Shown one piece after another: positions 1-9,289 of a stretch of DNA of 64,000 nt. The position numbers and the translations under genes were made by a program. Source of the DNA: Candidatus Obscuribacterales bacterium (GTDB lineage: Bacteria; Cyanobacteriota; Vampirovibrionia; Obscuribacterales; Obscuribacteraceae); contig JAIERK010000010.1 of the NCBI GenBank assembly GCA_019746975.1, forward strand, positions 1 through 64,000, read 5' to 3'. The stretch's first letter is position 1. Each line of letters starts with the position of its first letter. The notes below the pieces were generated by a model. The model saw only the letters and a list, made by a program, of their open reading frames with translations. It was not told where the DNA came from and made no database searches.

Positions 1-2847
1 TGCAGCAGCCATTGCTAATTGGGCATTGGCTTGAGCAAGCGGGCCACCCGCTCCGTCTCTACCGGCTTTGTTGCCGTGGAAGATCGCATCAAGAAGCAAT
101 TTCACTTCGCCGATATTCTTCGCACCTGGCAATACCATTCTCAGAAGATCCTGATATTCAGGAGCGGACCTGGACGGATCTAGTTTCTGCAGAATGTTTC
201 TGAGGGAGGTGTGATCAGATGCGCCCAGTTCTAGCAAGCGCTGACGAATGACTGGATCCTGAACGTTCAAGACTTCTTCGAGTTTACCCAATCTGAATGT
301 GACATCGTTGACTGGGGGCTTGTATTCTCGGTCGGGCTTCCTCGGTGGCGGCTGGGTTTGCCTTGCCGCTTCTATCGCTGCGGCGAGATCCGCAGGCAAT
401 GCATCCGAATAGGTCGGCGCCTGGCCGGCTACTTTCACATCCGTGACATATTGCCCTTTGAGAAGCTCGACAAACCAGCGAGGCAACGCATTGTCAAGCG
501 TTTCGTGTGGTTTTGCTCCGTCAGGGGCCGCGTCACGAGCCTGTGCCAGCCGCGCTTGAGCGTAGAAGTCAAGCCAGTCCGGCAGAGGCGCCGGCTTTCC
601 ATCAGCTGCCGGTGGTGGTGGATCAGCAAGAAACCTTCGAATTGCTTCCAACGGAACCGTTGCTTTGCCCGGTTCTCCAAATCCTCGATGTTGCTTGTAT
701 GCTTCCGCAACCTCTGGATGCAACAAGATGTCTCTATTTGGAATCCACATGCTCTGCAGATTCGAGGCACCATCTGAAGTTGCATTAGCCGGTTTTTCAT
801 ACAGATAATCCAACCACTTAGCGAACTGCTCGGTAGTCATTTCGCCGACGCATTTCGCCAGCTGCATAGCTTCAATTCGCTTCTTGGTCGGTCCGGAAAC
901 ATCGAACGCAGACATCCTCTCGTCGATTGGTCTGCGAGTGTTGTTGGTCGGCGACAATGGATCTATCGAAACTGGTCTATCGCCTGTGAGCTGCTTGCCG
1001 GTAGCGGCATCCTTGCCACCCAGAAGGCCGGCCATATCTATCGTGCCTGGGCCTAATTTCCCATCTCCGGTTGTTACTGGTCGCCCGGCTTCCGCTTCCT
1101 CTGGGGTCAAGTCGGTTCTGATAGGCGCCACAGCAGCTGCAGAACTTCCGGTTTTGACCTCAGCTTTGACCTCTTGGGCTGGACGTGTCCCGTCCTGTAC
1201 TTCGGTAAATCGCTTCAAGCCGTTAGTGGCAAAGTAATACTCAATCGGTCCGACTGGCTTGCTCGAGTTGCTCTGTTGAGCATACTGCTTCGCCCATTCA
1301 TGCAAGTCTGGGTTGTTTCTCAACCATCTGAACATGTCATGGCGGAAGCGGATGTAACCTTCGACATCCTGCGGAATCTCGCGCACAAGCTGCATGAAGT
1401 GGGTCCAGCGCTCAACCTGGGTACCGGGATTGGTCTCACTCACTGGTCCTTTGATTTTTATCGGTACTGGTCTGCCATCAGCGTCGACGTATTGATGCTT
1501 GACCCCTTCGGGCGGTAGATAAGCTTCGCGCACGATCGCTTCCAACCGCGGATCGTTGTATGCCGCGGCGACTTCCAGCAGTGCGTCTCTGAGTCCTTTC
1601 CCTTCACCTCGAGCAAAGGCGAAGAAATCCGATACATGCTTGGGAGTGGTGTTGGCTTCGGATGCATTGTATGCGAGGTCCGCCCCCCTTTGTAGAATGG
1701 CCTGGAGGTCCCTGTGCACAGGAATTGCGGTCTCTTTTGTCACCTCCACATCGCCGCTACCCAGCGTTTTGCCTTCGGTCGGCTTCTTTCCTTTGACGAC
1801 GCGATCGGATCCTGACCCTGGCAACTTAACTGCCCCGTCACCGGTCAACGTGCCTGTGGCTTCCGGCGACGTCATTAAAGCAGCAACTTCACGAGCTCTG
1901 AGCATTCCTGTCAAATTCGACGTAGCGGTCTTGCGGGTCCGGTACTCGCGAGCGATATCCGCCAGAGGTACTTCAGAGCCCGGGATTCTGTGGAACATGC
2001 TGAGCGTTCCACCGACGGTTGTCATCGTCAAAACGGCCTCGGTTCGCTCAGCAGCCGTCGGTGCCCGATTCTTCGTAAGCCTGGTGCCGACTTCAGCATT
2101 AACAAGTCCAGCAGGAGCGCCAGGAAGTGCACCCATAGCGAAGTCATAACTGAGCTTCGACGCCCTGTCACCGGTCCACGCTTTCCATCCGATTGGTGTG
2201 GGAGCCTCAGCCAGACTAGCAGCCAGACTGCGAGTCGAATGGCGAAGAAGGACACTACCGGCGGTGAGCGTACCGAATGTGGCGGCTCCAGTCGTGCCGT
2301 GCCTGAGACGAGCATCCCAAGGATTTTGCAATTCCTTTTCACTCAGTGGATGCAAAAAGAAATCATAGGTTGCGCCGGTCAAGGCGCCATCAGCAACAAG
2401 TCCTAAATTCGAAGGCGATATCAGTCGTGACCCAGCCAGGATTTTCGCTTCTGTCCGACCTGCAAATGTCAGCCCAGACTTTCCTAGGGCACCTTTGGTA
2501 GCCATGAATGGCAAAGCCATCCCGGCACCGGAACCGAGTTGCTGCACACCCCATAATGTAGTCCAGGGCTTGGCCGGCTCGGGAGGCGGCAAGATGGTTA
2601 TGTCGTTAGCAAATTTAGGATCGTAAAACTGTGCAAGAGAGCGCACAGGAGCCTGGGCTCCACTGTACAAGCCGGCGTGGAAGAACTCCACAGTAAGATC
2701 GACGATATCCGCATTCTCCCTAGCCTTCTGCTTGAACTGCTGATCGAGTAGCGCGTCTCGAAGAAGGAGGTCGCGGGCGGCCGGAGGAAGGTCTTTCTTC
2801 TGACCATCTCCTGCGGGTTTTGCATTTTCAGCTGGCTTATCCGACAT
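1..2847 (-). CDS. Very large protein of unknown function, 3' end off the left edge
   Basis: An uninterrupted minus-strand frame of 949 codons runs from ATG 2847 to base 1 without a stop, so the C-terminus lies outside the window. I do not recognise the family. The N-terminus (MSDKPAENAK) is charged and has no signal peptide. Residues about 85-170 are Gly/Ala-rich and mildly hydrophobic, like a membrane-associating stretch. The middle has helical parts and a low-complexity linker rich in T, G and P, and a Pro-rich stretch (DPPPPAADGKPAP) follows further on. ATG 2847 is the only in-frame start below an upstream TAG at 2875-2877, although no good Shine-Dalgarno is visible. It is divergent from the response-regulator gene that follows. 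Coding is certain from frame length and codon content; function is unknown. Confidence 0.85.
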   Translation of the reverse strand, partial: MSDKPAENAKPAGDGQKKDLPPAARDLLLRDALLDQQFKQKARENADIVDLTVEFFHAGLYSGAQAPVRSLAQFYDPKFANDITILPPPEPAKPWTTLWGVQQLGSGAGMALPFMATKGALGKSGLTFAGRTEAKILAGSRLISPSNLGLVADGALTGATYDFFLHPLSEKELQNPWDARLRHGTTGAATFGTLTAGSVLLRHSTRSLAASLAEAPTPIGWKAWTGDRASKLSYDFAMGALPGAPAGLVNAEVGTRLTKNRAPTAAERTEAVLTMTTVGGTLSMFHRIPGSEVPLADIAREYRTRKTATSNLTGMLRAREVAALMTSPEATGTLTGDGAVKLPGSGSDRVVKGKKPTEGKTLGSGDVEVTKETAIPVHRDLQAILQRGADLAYNASEANTTPKHVSDFFAFARGEGKGLRDALLEVAAAYNDPRLEAIVREAYLPPEGVKHQYVDADGRPVPIKIKGPVSETNPGTQVERWTHFMQLVREIPQDVEGYIRFRHDMFRWLRNNPDLHEWAKQYAQQSNSSKPVGPIEYYFATNGLKRFTEVQDGTRPAQEVKAEVKTGSSAAAVAPIRTDLTPEEAEAGRPVTTGDGKLGPGTIDMAGLLGGKDAATGKQLTGDRPVSIDPLSPTNNTRRPIDERMSAFDVSGPTKKRIEAMQLAKCVGEMTTEQFAKWLDYLYEKPANATSDGASNLQSMWIPNRDILLHPEVAEAYKQHRGFGEPGKATVPLEAIRRFLADPPPPAADGKPAPLPDWLDFYAQARLAQARDAAPDGAKPHETLDNALPRWFVELLKGQYVTDVKVAGQAPTYSDALPADLAAAIEAARQTQPPPRKPDREYKPPVNDVTFRLGKLEEVLNVQDPVIRQRLLELGASDHTSLRNILQKLDPSRSAPEYQDLLRMVLPGAKNIGEVKLLLDAIFHGNKAGRDGAGGPLAQANAQLAMAAA

Positions 2848-3077
2848 GTAATTCCAGAGAAACGAGAGAGCACACTAGGCGTCAGGGACTTGTGATATAG
2901 CTTTTAAACATCCTGGCGCATACACAGCGTACGATCAAACACATGGTCGAACAATGGTGGTTCTCCCATCGGGATCCAATTCTGCTGTTTTTGCCCCACG
3001 GGGTATGATCGAGTTGTGCTAGACTCCTTTTCTTGAGGAATAAGCCATACTTTTGTAAATGGTTTAACCGTGGCGGC

Positions 3078-3767
3078 ATGGCAAAAATACTACTAGTCGA
3101 AGACGAGCCCGACATAGCAGATCTGATAATCGCGTGGCTGAAGAACGAGCATCACACGATTGAATATGCTCCCAACGGAGAAGACGCCACGTCGCTTTTG
3201 ACGATTTATCAGTTCGACGTCATTATTATGGACTGGATGTTGCCAGGTGTGAGCGGCGTGGAGGTGTGCAGCGCCTTCCGCAATCGCGGCGGAACAACAC
3301 CAATCCTTATGCTCACCGCCAAGAAGCATGTCGATGAGAAATCGGCCGGGCTCGATGCCGGTGCTGATGATTATTTGACAAAACCGTTTGAATTGAAGGA
3401 GCTTTCAGCTCGTATTCGCGCACTTCTTCGCAGACCGACGACTTTCAGCGGAACCGTGCTGAAGGTAGGACCATTGGTGATGGACACCGCGACTTACAAA
3501 GTCAGTCGGGCCAATGACGAAGAAGTCTCGCTTCTGCCGAAAGAGTTCGCTCTACTCGAGTTTTTCATGCGCCATCCCAATCAGGTCTTCAGCGCCGAGG
3601 CTCTGCTTGATCGCGTCTGGACATCAGACTCGGAGGCCTCACCGGAAACCATTCGCACCTATATAAAGAGATTGCGCAAGAAGATCGATGAAGAAGGTAA
3701 ACCATCCCTCCTCAGTACAGTGCATGGGGTCGGATATAAAATGGTCGAACCCGCTCCCGGTCATTGA
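3078..3767 (+). CDS. OmpR/PhoB-family response regulator
   Basis: Two-component response regulator of 229 aa. The receiver domain (about 1-120) shows the acidic pair E8-D9, phospho-acceptor D52 in IIMDWMLPG, T80 and K102 in LTKPF. The C-terminal winged-helix DNA-binding domain (about 130-225) has the LLPKEFALLEFF start, the TIRTYIKRLRKKI recognition helix and the VHGVGYKM hairpin. The frame opens at 3033, but MAKILLVEDE at 3078 matches the usual family N-terminus, so I chose that ATG; its ribosome site is weak. No histidine kinase lies next to it, so it is an orphan regulator. The spacer downstream carries TTTGTG direct repeats about 11 bp apart, the spacing expected of sites for this family, which may mean control of itself or of the gene at 4189. 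Family assignment is firm; the target is inferred. Confidence 0.95.
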   Translation: MAKILLVEDEPDIADLIIAWLKNEHHTIEYAPNGEDATSLLTIYQFDVIIMDWMLPGVSGVEVCSAFRNRGGTTPILMLTAKKHVDEKSAGLDAGADDYLTKPFELKELSARIRALLRRPTTFSGTVLKVGPLVMDTATYKVSRANDEEVSLLPKEFALLEFFMRHPNQVFSAEALLDRVWTSDSEASPETIRTYIKRLRKKIDEEGKPSLLSTVHGVGYKMVEPAPGH

Positions 3768-4188
3768 GAAATGATGTAACACCACAGATGGTACTACATC
3801 GCAACCAAGTTTTTATTTGTGACCTTTTTGTGGAATGGGTACAATTCAGCCACATTTACGATCATTTCGCGAGTACTGCGAATAGTTCACCGCACATTTA
3901 GCGTTTGTGGAATTTTCGTGAAACACTCTTGGCAAGCTCGATTTGAAAAGATCTTGAAAAAGGTTTGACCAAATTTCGACTAATTTGTGACTATTTTGGG
4001 AGCAACTTTCGACAAACTATCAAACCTCGGAAGCCATTATTGGCAACCGTTTTCGGTTTTCTTCGTAAAACCCGAACAATCACTTTGCGATATTGAATTC
4101 GATTCCACAAAATTGTCACATCTATCACATACACTCTAAACATCGAACCACGCATAAGTGATTCGGCGCGACGGGGAAAACAATCAGA
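3768..4188. promoter_or_regulatory. AT-rich spacer with phased TTTGTG direct repeats
   Basis: This 421-bp spacer has no gene. It holds several copies of TTTGTG followed by A or G: 3816-3823 and 3827-3833 (11 bp apart), 3904-3910 with TTTCGTGA at 3914-3921 (GTG cores 11 bp apart), and TTTCGAC 3974-3980 with TTTGTGAC 3984-3991. Near 4115-4135 related GTGA/GTGG motifs lie on the other strand. Direct repeats one helical turn apart are typical of OmpR-family sites (family knowledge). An inverted repeat TTCGGTTTT/AAAACCCGAA lies at 4052-4076. Binding by the upstream regulator is inference. Confidence 0.45.
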
Positions 4189-4437
4189 ATGTCCTACACT
4201 AAGATCACCTCTTCAAATTCGGGAAGATATTACACTCTCAAATCGCTTCAGCCGCTCAATCTGGACGAATTGCAATATCTCCATCACGGTGGTCTCACTC
4301 CGCAGAAGAAGAAATGCAATGGTTTTTTCAACAAGTGTATTGAATCCTTCCGAGTCAATTTCCCCAAAGTAAAGCAGTTCCTTGATGAGCTCTTGTATGA
4401 GCCTATTCAATCAGACGTTTACTCGCACGCCGAATAA
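4189..4437 (+). CDS. Small hypothetical protein, 82 aa
   Basis: A basic, soluble-looking 82-residue protein without signal peptide or membrane segment. It starts MSYTKITSSNSGRYY, has a Lys run around residues 40-43 (QKKKC) and ends in a helical part (FPKVKQFLDELLYEP). ATG 4189 is preceded by a purine-rich ACGGGGAAAA about 10 nt upstream. It is followed within 35 bp by a perfect 9-bp hairpin, as a monocistronic gene would be, and it sits directly after the repeat-rich spacer. A 65-aa antisense frame overlaps it and is judged a shadow. No family recognised. Confidence 0.55.
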   Translation: MSYTKITSSNSGRYYTLKSLQPLNLDELQYLHHGGLTPQKKKCNGFFNKCIESFRVNFPKVKQFLDELLYEPIQSDVYSHAE

Positions 4438-4470
4438 CAGACCCGTCGAAATTTCTTTCTGACAAAGGGG

Positions 4471-4492
4471 CGGACTGAGTTTACTCAGTCCG
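4471..4492 (+). terminator. Perfect 9-bp hairpin after the small gene
   Basis: CGGACTGAG (4471-4479), loop TTTA, CTCAGTCCG (4484-4492). A U-run is poor (GGGGTATTT follows), so it may be a terminator without a strong tract or an RNA-stability hairpin. Confidence 0.55.
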
Positions 4493-4602
4493 TCGGGGTA
4501 TTTGGGGAATTTTCGTCTGCTTCAGAAGACGGTTTGACTGCACGTCGAATCGAGGAATATGAATTATGCATGCTGCTTTTCACGCTGGTGCGAATGGGCT
4601 GA

Positions 4603-6705
4603 ATGGCGTTCAATACTTCAGAAGAAAACCCTTCTTCGAATTCAAGTGATGTTTTGAATCAATCTGCGTCGTTGAGAGATGCGCAGAAAGATAGTGCCGA
4701 AGAGCTATTAGTCGCCGGTGCCAGAGACACAAATTTATTGAAATTCGATCGCTATGAAATCGAATCAGAACTCGGCCGCGGCGGAATGGGTATTGTATAT
4801 CGAGCCAGGGATCCGCTTCTCCAGGAGACGGTCGCACTCAAGGTTTTGGTATCAACACAATTCTACGAATCACATCTGGTTCGCTTTCATCAAGAAGCCA
4901 AAGCAATATCCGCCTTGTCGCATCCGGGTTTCGTCAAAGTGTTCAACTTCGGGATCGACAAAAGCAATCCATTCATGGTGCTCGAATTCATCAATGGTGT
5001 CAGTCTCAGTTCTCACATAAAACAGCATGGAGTCATTGAACCGACCAAGGCACTGCGAATTGGATCTCAAATTGCCAATGCGATGGCACATGCGCACAAA
5101 CAAAATGTGTTGCATAGAGATCTCAAACCGAGCAACATAATGCTCGTCGACACTGATGATCAGCAGCTCGTCAAGATTATTGATTTTGGAATTGCAGTTC
5201 TGATGAATCAAGAATTGACAGGACGATATGTAACTCCATCTGATGCACTGATTGGAACACCAGCCTACATGAGCCCAGAGCAGATCGAAAATCGAGGTTT
5301 CGATCACCGATCTGATATCTACTCTTTGGGATGTATTCTATTCGAAATGCTCGCTGGCTCGCCTCCATTTGTCGGTGACTCCGCTTTGGAAGTCATGCAG
5401 ATGCATTCGACAAAACCAATCCCTCAACTGTCTTCAGGAGTCAGCCAAGTCGATGAACTGTTGAACAGCTTGATTAGCAGAGTTCTAGAAAAAGATCAGG
5501 AATTGAGAACACAGTCGATGAAGGGATTTTCGGACTCGATCGACTCAACGATGGAAGCACTAGAATTGCTCAAACAACCACTCATTCCTGATCAAGTAGC
5601 CGAAGTTCCTGCGGTCCCAAGTTTGTCAAAGAAGGACATAGCCAGGGTGTTAATGGTCGTGGCTTTGATCTCCTCCTTCACTACGCTGAGTCTCGCTGTA
5701 ATTTACCTGTGCATACCGAAACCTGACTCTATCCCTCTCAAAGAAAGTCTTTCCGATCTCAAAGATTTAGCGATCGGTGTTCATGATCGACTGGAGGGTC
5801 ACAACGACGCGTGGTTGTTTGAAAAGATACAAGCCAAAAGAAAACTGCAAGCAATCAGAATCTCCGGTGGAGTTGTGACAGACAAAGGAATCAGCTATCT
5901 CAAGCACGTTCCTATCAGACATCTTCAGGCAGCAGATCTGGAGCATGTCTCAGGCCAGGGAGTAATTGAGATCTGCTCGCTCAAACATCTTCGGACCCTG
6001 GACTTGAGCGGTAACAATCAAGTCACAGTCGATGCATTGAAACATCTCAAAGAACTAAAGCATCTGCACAGTCTATGGCTCAACGCATGTGATCTGTCTA
6101 TTGATGAGTTGCGAGAAATTAGCTACTGCAGAGGTCTCGGGAGATTGTCTCTGGGAGCCAACAGCGTAGTAGGGGAAGATCATCTGAATTTCGCAAAGGA
6201 GATGCCAAACCTTCAAATTTTGAACATCGCCAACACAAACATCGAGGGTAAGGATCTGGCCAAACTTACGAAGCTGCCTCACCTCTGGTATCTCAACCCA
6301 GCCGCCAATGCAAAGATCACGGAGACTGACTTGATTTATCTCATAGAGAATGCCCCCGCTCTCCAGACACTCAACATCGATGGCGATGCAGCAACGGACA
6401 AAGTCGTCGCGGCTGCAGCGAGATCGAAAACGCTCAAGTATCTTGTTGGCTTCAACTGTCCAAACGTTAGCGAGGGTGCCCGAAAAGGTTTCTCGGCTCT
6501 TCCCGATCGTAAATTTATCGACTCACCCACCGCGGATGCCAGCAAGGAAGATCTAGACGACATCGTCAACAAGCCCAAGCTCATCATGGAATGGCTGCCA
6601 GGGGAAAACTCCAATCCAAATAGCCTAGGCAGAGAAGCAATCAATCGCCAGATGCGCAAATGGAAGCGTACGCGACAACAAAGTCTCGATTTCATTGAGC
6701 CGTAG
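4603..6705 (+). CDS. Membrane Ser/Thr protein kinase with LRR-like C-terminal domain
   Basis: Hanks-type kinase of 700 aa. The kinase domain spans about residues 50-320: Gly loop GRGGMG (58-63), catalytic K80 in VALK, HRDLKPSN at 171-178 with D173, DFG at 194-196 and the GTPAYMSPEQ activation segment near 218-227. A single membrane helix lies near 347-371, which puts the kinase inside and the tail outside the cytoplasmic membrane. Residues about 380-640 form irregular leucine-rich repeats (LRTLDLSGN, LHSLWLNACDL, LQILNIANTNI), probably the sensor or ligand-binding part. The tail replaces the PASTA repeats of classical bacterial kinases. ATG 4603 is used; no strong ribosome site. No cognate phosphatase is nearby. 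Kinase activity is supported by intact catalytic residues; the signal sensed is unknown. Confidence 0.93.
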   Translation: MAFNTSEENPSSNSSDVLNQSASLRDAQKDSAEELLVAGARDTNLLKFDRYEIESELGRGGMGIVYRARDPLLQETVALKVLVSTQFYESHLVRFHQEAKAISALSHPGFVKVFNFGIDKSNPFMVLEFINGVSLSSHIKQHGVIEPTKALRIGSQIANAMAHAHKQNVLHRDLKPSNIMLVDTDDQQLVKIIDFGIAVLMNQELTGRYVTPSDALIGTPAYMSPEQIENRGFDHRSDIYSLGCILFEMLAGSPPFVGDSALEVMQMHSTKPIPQLSSGVSQVDELLNSLISRVLEKDQELRTQSMKGFSDSIDSTMEALELLKQPLIPDQVAEVPAVPSLSKKDIARVLMVVALISSFTTLSLAVIYLCIPKPDSIPLKESLSDLKDLAIGVHDRLEGHNDAWLFEKIQAKRKLQAIRISGGVVTDKGISYLKHVPIRHLQAADLEHVSGQGVIEICSLKHLRTLDLSGNNQVTVDALKHLKELKHLHSLWLNACDLSIDELREISYCRGLGRLSLGANSVVGEDHLNFAKEMPNLQILNIANTNIEGKDLAKLTKLPHLWYLNPAANAKITETDLIYLIENAPALQTLNIDGDAATDKVVAAAARSKTLKYLVGFNCPNVSEGARKGFSALPDRKFIDSPTADASKEDLDDIVNKPKLIMEWLPGENSNPNSLGREAINRQMRKWKRTRQQSLDFIEP

Positions 6706-6821
6706 CAATTTTCGACTAACGATCGGTTTACGATATATAGACTGGCTCACTTAAAGCATTACACTCGACACCAGTTTTTCAACTCCGCAGAACTCAAAAC
6801 ATCCTTTAGCCGATCGCCAAA

Positions 6822-7499
6822 TCAATTTCTATCCGCGTTTAGATTATGCTCCGACCCGCTGAGCAGAAGCTCCTCGACGACCGGGATGTATTCGCGATAA
6901 TCGTCGGTGAGCGCCTGCATCTCATCACGGTCCAAAAGAATCAGTACTTCGCGAAGCCGCAGTTTGCCTGCCTCGGAAAGCGCGAGACTACCGTTATCGA
7001 TCAAGGAGACGACGCGCGCCTTGTAGCGCTCGATTGATTCTCCCTGCGTACAGGCGTGGATCGAGACACGAGCCAACCGCAGCATACTTCTCAGGTCGGC
7101 GCGGTGCAGTTCTGATGGTCCGTCGAGGCCAAACTCCTGGACCGTTCGCTGGTACGTCCGGTCGCTGGTGTCAGGATCGTCTACATGCTCGATCGCTTCA
7201 TAAATAGCCAGCGCCCTGCGAAATAGTCGACCTGGAGTCAGCTCTCCGTCCGTCGGCGAAGAGAGTTGGCTCCGGCTTATCATCGGAAGGATCTCACTTC
7301 GACCAACAGCACCGAGTCTTTCTCTTACTTCGCTTTGCTGCCGGTAATCCTCTTCCAATCCCTTTACAGCCTCAAGCTTATCAGCAACTTCCTTGTGCAA
7401 ATCGTCATCGAACGCAAACTGCAGTCGGCCAACAACTATCGCGAGGAACAAACCTACGCAACTTAGAAGCAAAAGGACTGTGTAGAGATCGGTATTCAT
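6822..7499 (-). CDS. Hypothetical protein with N-terminal membrane anchor
   Basis: 225 aa from ATG 7499. One membrane helix near the N-terminus (LYTVLLLLSCVGLFLAIVVG) is followed by a charged coiled-coil-prone stretch (EVADKLEAVKGLEEDYRQQSE) and a helical C-terminal domain with many Arg and Leu. The predicted topology is a short outside N-terminus and a cytoplasmic body. The frame could start six codons earlier at TTG 7517, but ATG 7499 places the helix in the usual position. It is convergent with the kinase gene. No family recognised. Confidence 0.72.
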   Translation of the reverse strand: MNTDLYTVLLLLSCVGLFLAIVVGRLQFAFDDDLHKEVADKLEAVKGLEEDYRQQSEVRERLGAVGRSEILPMISRSQLSSPTDGELTPGRLFRRALAIYEAIEHVDDPDTSDRTYQRTVQEFGLDGPSELHRADLRSMLRLARVSIHACTQGESIERYKARVVSLIDNGSLALSEAGKLRLREVLILLDRDEMQALTDDYREYIPVVEELLLSGSEHNLNADRN

Positions 7500-7706
7500 G
7501 CAATTATCGTTGGACAAAGCAGACGGTACTAATCATATAACCGAGCCACCAGATGAAATATCGATTCCGGGAAAAAATTTTTCGATTCCATATCCAAAAC
7601 CTATAAGGCAATATCCATCTGCGTTTTAGTGTGGTACTACTTGTGGTTGTACTGACAATTACCCTGTTGTCTAACTTGACATAACTCGAAATTCTTTGCA
7701 TGCTCT

Positions 7707-7973
7707 ATGTATAGGCATTTGGAGGCCACGATCATCGAAGCGTTTGACCTACTAGAGTTTCAAAAACGGGCCCGCGAGACCTGTGACCCGAAGCGGCTTT
7801 TCGAGCTCTGGGAAGACGTTTGCCGTCGTTACGACAGGCGCGAAATTGGAGTTTACGAGCTCGAAGAGATGAAGGAGGTTATCCTACCCAATCTCCAGGC
7901 TTTGGCTGGACTCAGACGATCGATCAACGATATTGACAAGCCCGCAGTTCGCCGATTGCGCAAGCGTGCTTGA
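7707..7973 (+). CDS. Small hypothetical helical protein, 88 aa
   Basis: A charged, all-helical 88-residue protein starting MYRHLEATIIEAFDL and ending in a basic tail (RRLRKRA). It has no signal peptide and no membrane helix. Codon use looks like the neighbours. ATG 7707 lacks a visible Shine-Dalgarno. It lies between a divergent membrane-anchored protein and a secreted protein. No function can be given. Confidence 0.55.
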   Translation: MYRHLEATIIEAFDLLEFQKRARETCDPKRLFELWEDVCRRYDRREIGVYELEEMKEVILPNLQALAGLRRSINDIDKPAVRRLRKRA

Positions 7974-8089
7974 TCGCTCACCAGCTTAGTAAGAAGATTT
8001 GCTTTTTGAACCGCCCCAGCGCTTGGAAACTATTGCGTACAATATCCGTCTCAGGATAGATTGAACGCTGTGAGACCAAGAGTTTTTTG

Positions 8090-9289
8090 ATGGCAACCAG
8101 ACGTTTGCACTTGAACCTAATTTCAGGGATTTTTGTCACCCTGAATTTTCTGGTTTCGTATCCGTCCGGAGCTGCCGACAACGATTGGGTAGATGAAGGC
8201 GTCACCGAGTTTAACCTGCCGAGAGAAAGAGCTGAGAGCCGACAACAGACTTCTCGAGAAGCAGAGTCTCCACCAGCGAAGTCGAGAGCGACCGGATCGC
8301 AATCAGATTCTTCCAGAGAAGGCGAATCGAGCCAAGAATTTGTCCCACCTGAAGGCGGTCCCATCAAGGACGTCACCGATGAAGGCGGGATCGAACTTGG
8401 ATCCGATGGTCGACCACGCGGTGCAAAGGCCCCGCTGGAAGCTGGCATCAGTACCTGGCAAAGGAACTCCGGACCAGAGACTGCAGGTCTCGACCAAAAG
8501 GCGTTTCGGCTGCTTTCTCAAGCTCCAATGCTAGCAAAACCCAAAGTGATCTCGGCAAATCCAAAAGCATTCCGAGCCTGGCTTAACGAAACCCATCCAG
8601 GCCTCAGCGTCACGAAAGAACAAATTGTCGAAGTGAAAGGCGAATGGGATGACGCCGCACACGCGTTGAGAACGTTCGGTCTACCCTACACCCAGATATC
8701 GGCCAAACGATTTGCCGAACTAAATCTAGACAAAGTAAAAGTGATCGTCATCAACTGCGAAGGACACCTGCCTGCCGAGGCGATGATGTCGTTAAGACGA
8801 TTTGTCGCAATGGGTGGATTTCTTCTCACCACCGACTGGGCGCTTCAAAATGTTGTCGAGCGCACCTTCCCTGGTTTCGTCGCCTGGAACGAAGGCTGGT
8901 ACACCTCTGATGCCGAAGCGAGAATTGTGGACGCGGTCGTGGTGGCAGAAGATCCTGATCTTTTTGCAGGCATACCGCCTATCGGACACTGGCAACTCGT
9001 GAAGAAAAGCCAGCTCGTGAAAGTGCTAAAGCCGGATAAGGTGAAAGTACTGGTGCGCAGCCGTTTGCTTTCGGAGGATCCATCGCGTCTCGGAATCCTG
9101 GCACTGACGTTCGAGTATGGGACTGGTCGTGTGATGCATCTTGTCGGACACTTTGACAATAACTCAGAGCTGGCGTTCAACACCGCGCTACCCGATCGCG
9201 CACCAGGCATCGAAGTCAGTCTCAGACAGGCAATTGCAGCCAACTTCCTGGCACAAGCAATAAAACAAGGCGACGGCGGTAAAAACTAG
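8090..9289 (+). CDS. Secreted protein with glutamine-amidotransferase-like (ThuA-like) fold
   Basis: 399 aa. An N-terminal signal peptide (basic n-region, hydrophobic core to about residue 28, PSGAAD cleavage area) is followed by a low-complexity linker (about 30-130) rich in E, S and R, then a globular domain. That domain reads KVIVINCEGHLP, then LRRFVAMGGFLLTTDWAL, and near the end YGTGRVMHLVGHFDNN. This order (core strand, 'bar of the door' helix, gleaming Asp, then G-x-G-x-V-x-x-x-x-GH) resembles the class I amidotransferase-like/ThuA-type fold in secreted proteins; that is inference. The frame opens at TTG 8087 but ATG 8090 is the natural start. Its TAG stop shares a CTAG with the stop of the convergent gene. 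Confidence 0.75.
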   Translation: MATRRLHLNLISGIFVTLNFLVSYPSGAADNDWVDEGVTEFNLPRERAESRQQTSREAESPPAKSRATGSQSDSSREGESSQEFVPPEGGPIKDVTDEGGIELGSDGRPRGAKAPLEAGISTWQRNSGPETAGLDQKAFRLLSQAPMLAKPKVISANPKAFRAWLNETHPGLSVTKEQIVEVKGEWDDAAHALRTFGLPYTQISAKRFAELNLDKVKVIVINCEGHLPAEAMMSLRRFVAMGGFLLTTDWALQNVVERTFPGFVAWNEGWYTSDAEARIVDAVVVAEDPDLFAGIPPIGHWQLVKKSQLVKVLKPDKVKVLVRSRLLSEDPSRLGILALTFEYGTGRVMHLVGHFDNNSELAFNTALPDRAPGIEVSLRQAIAANFLAQAIKQGDGGKN

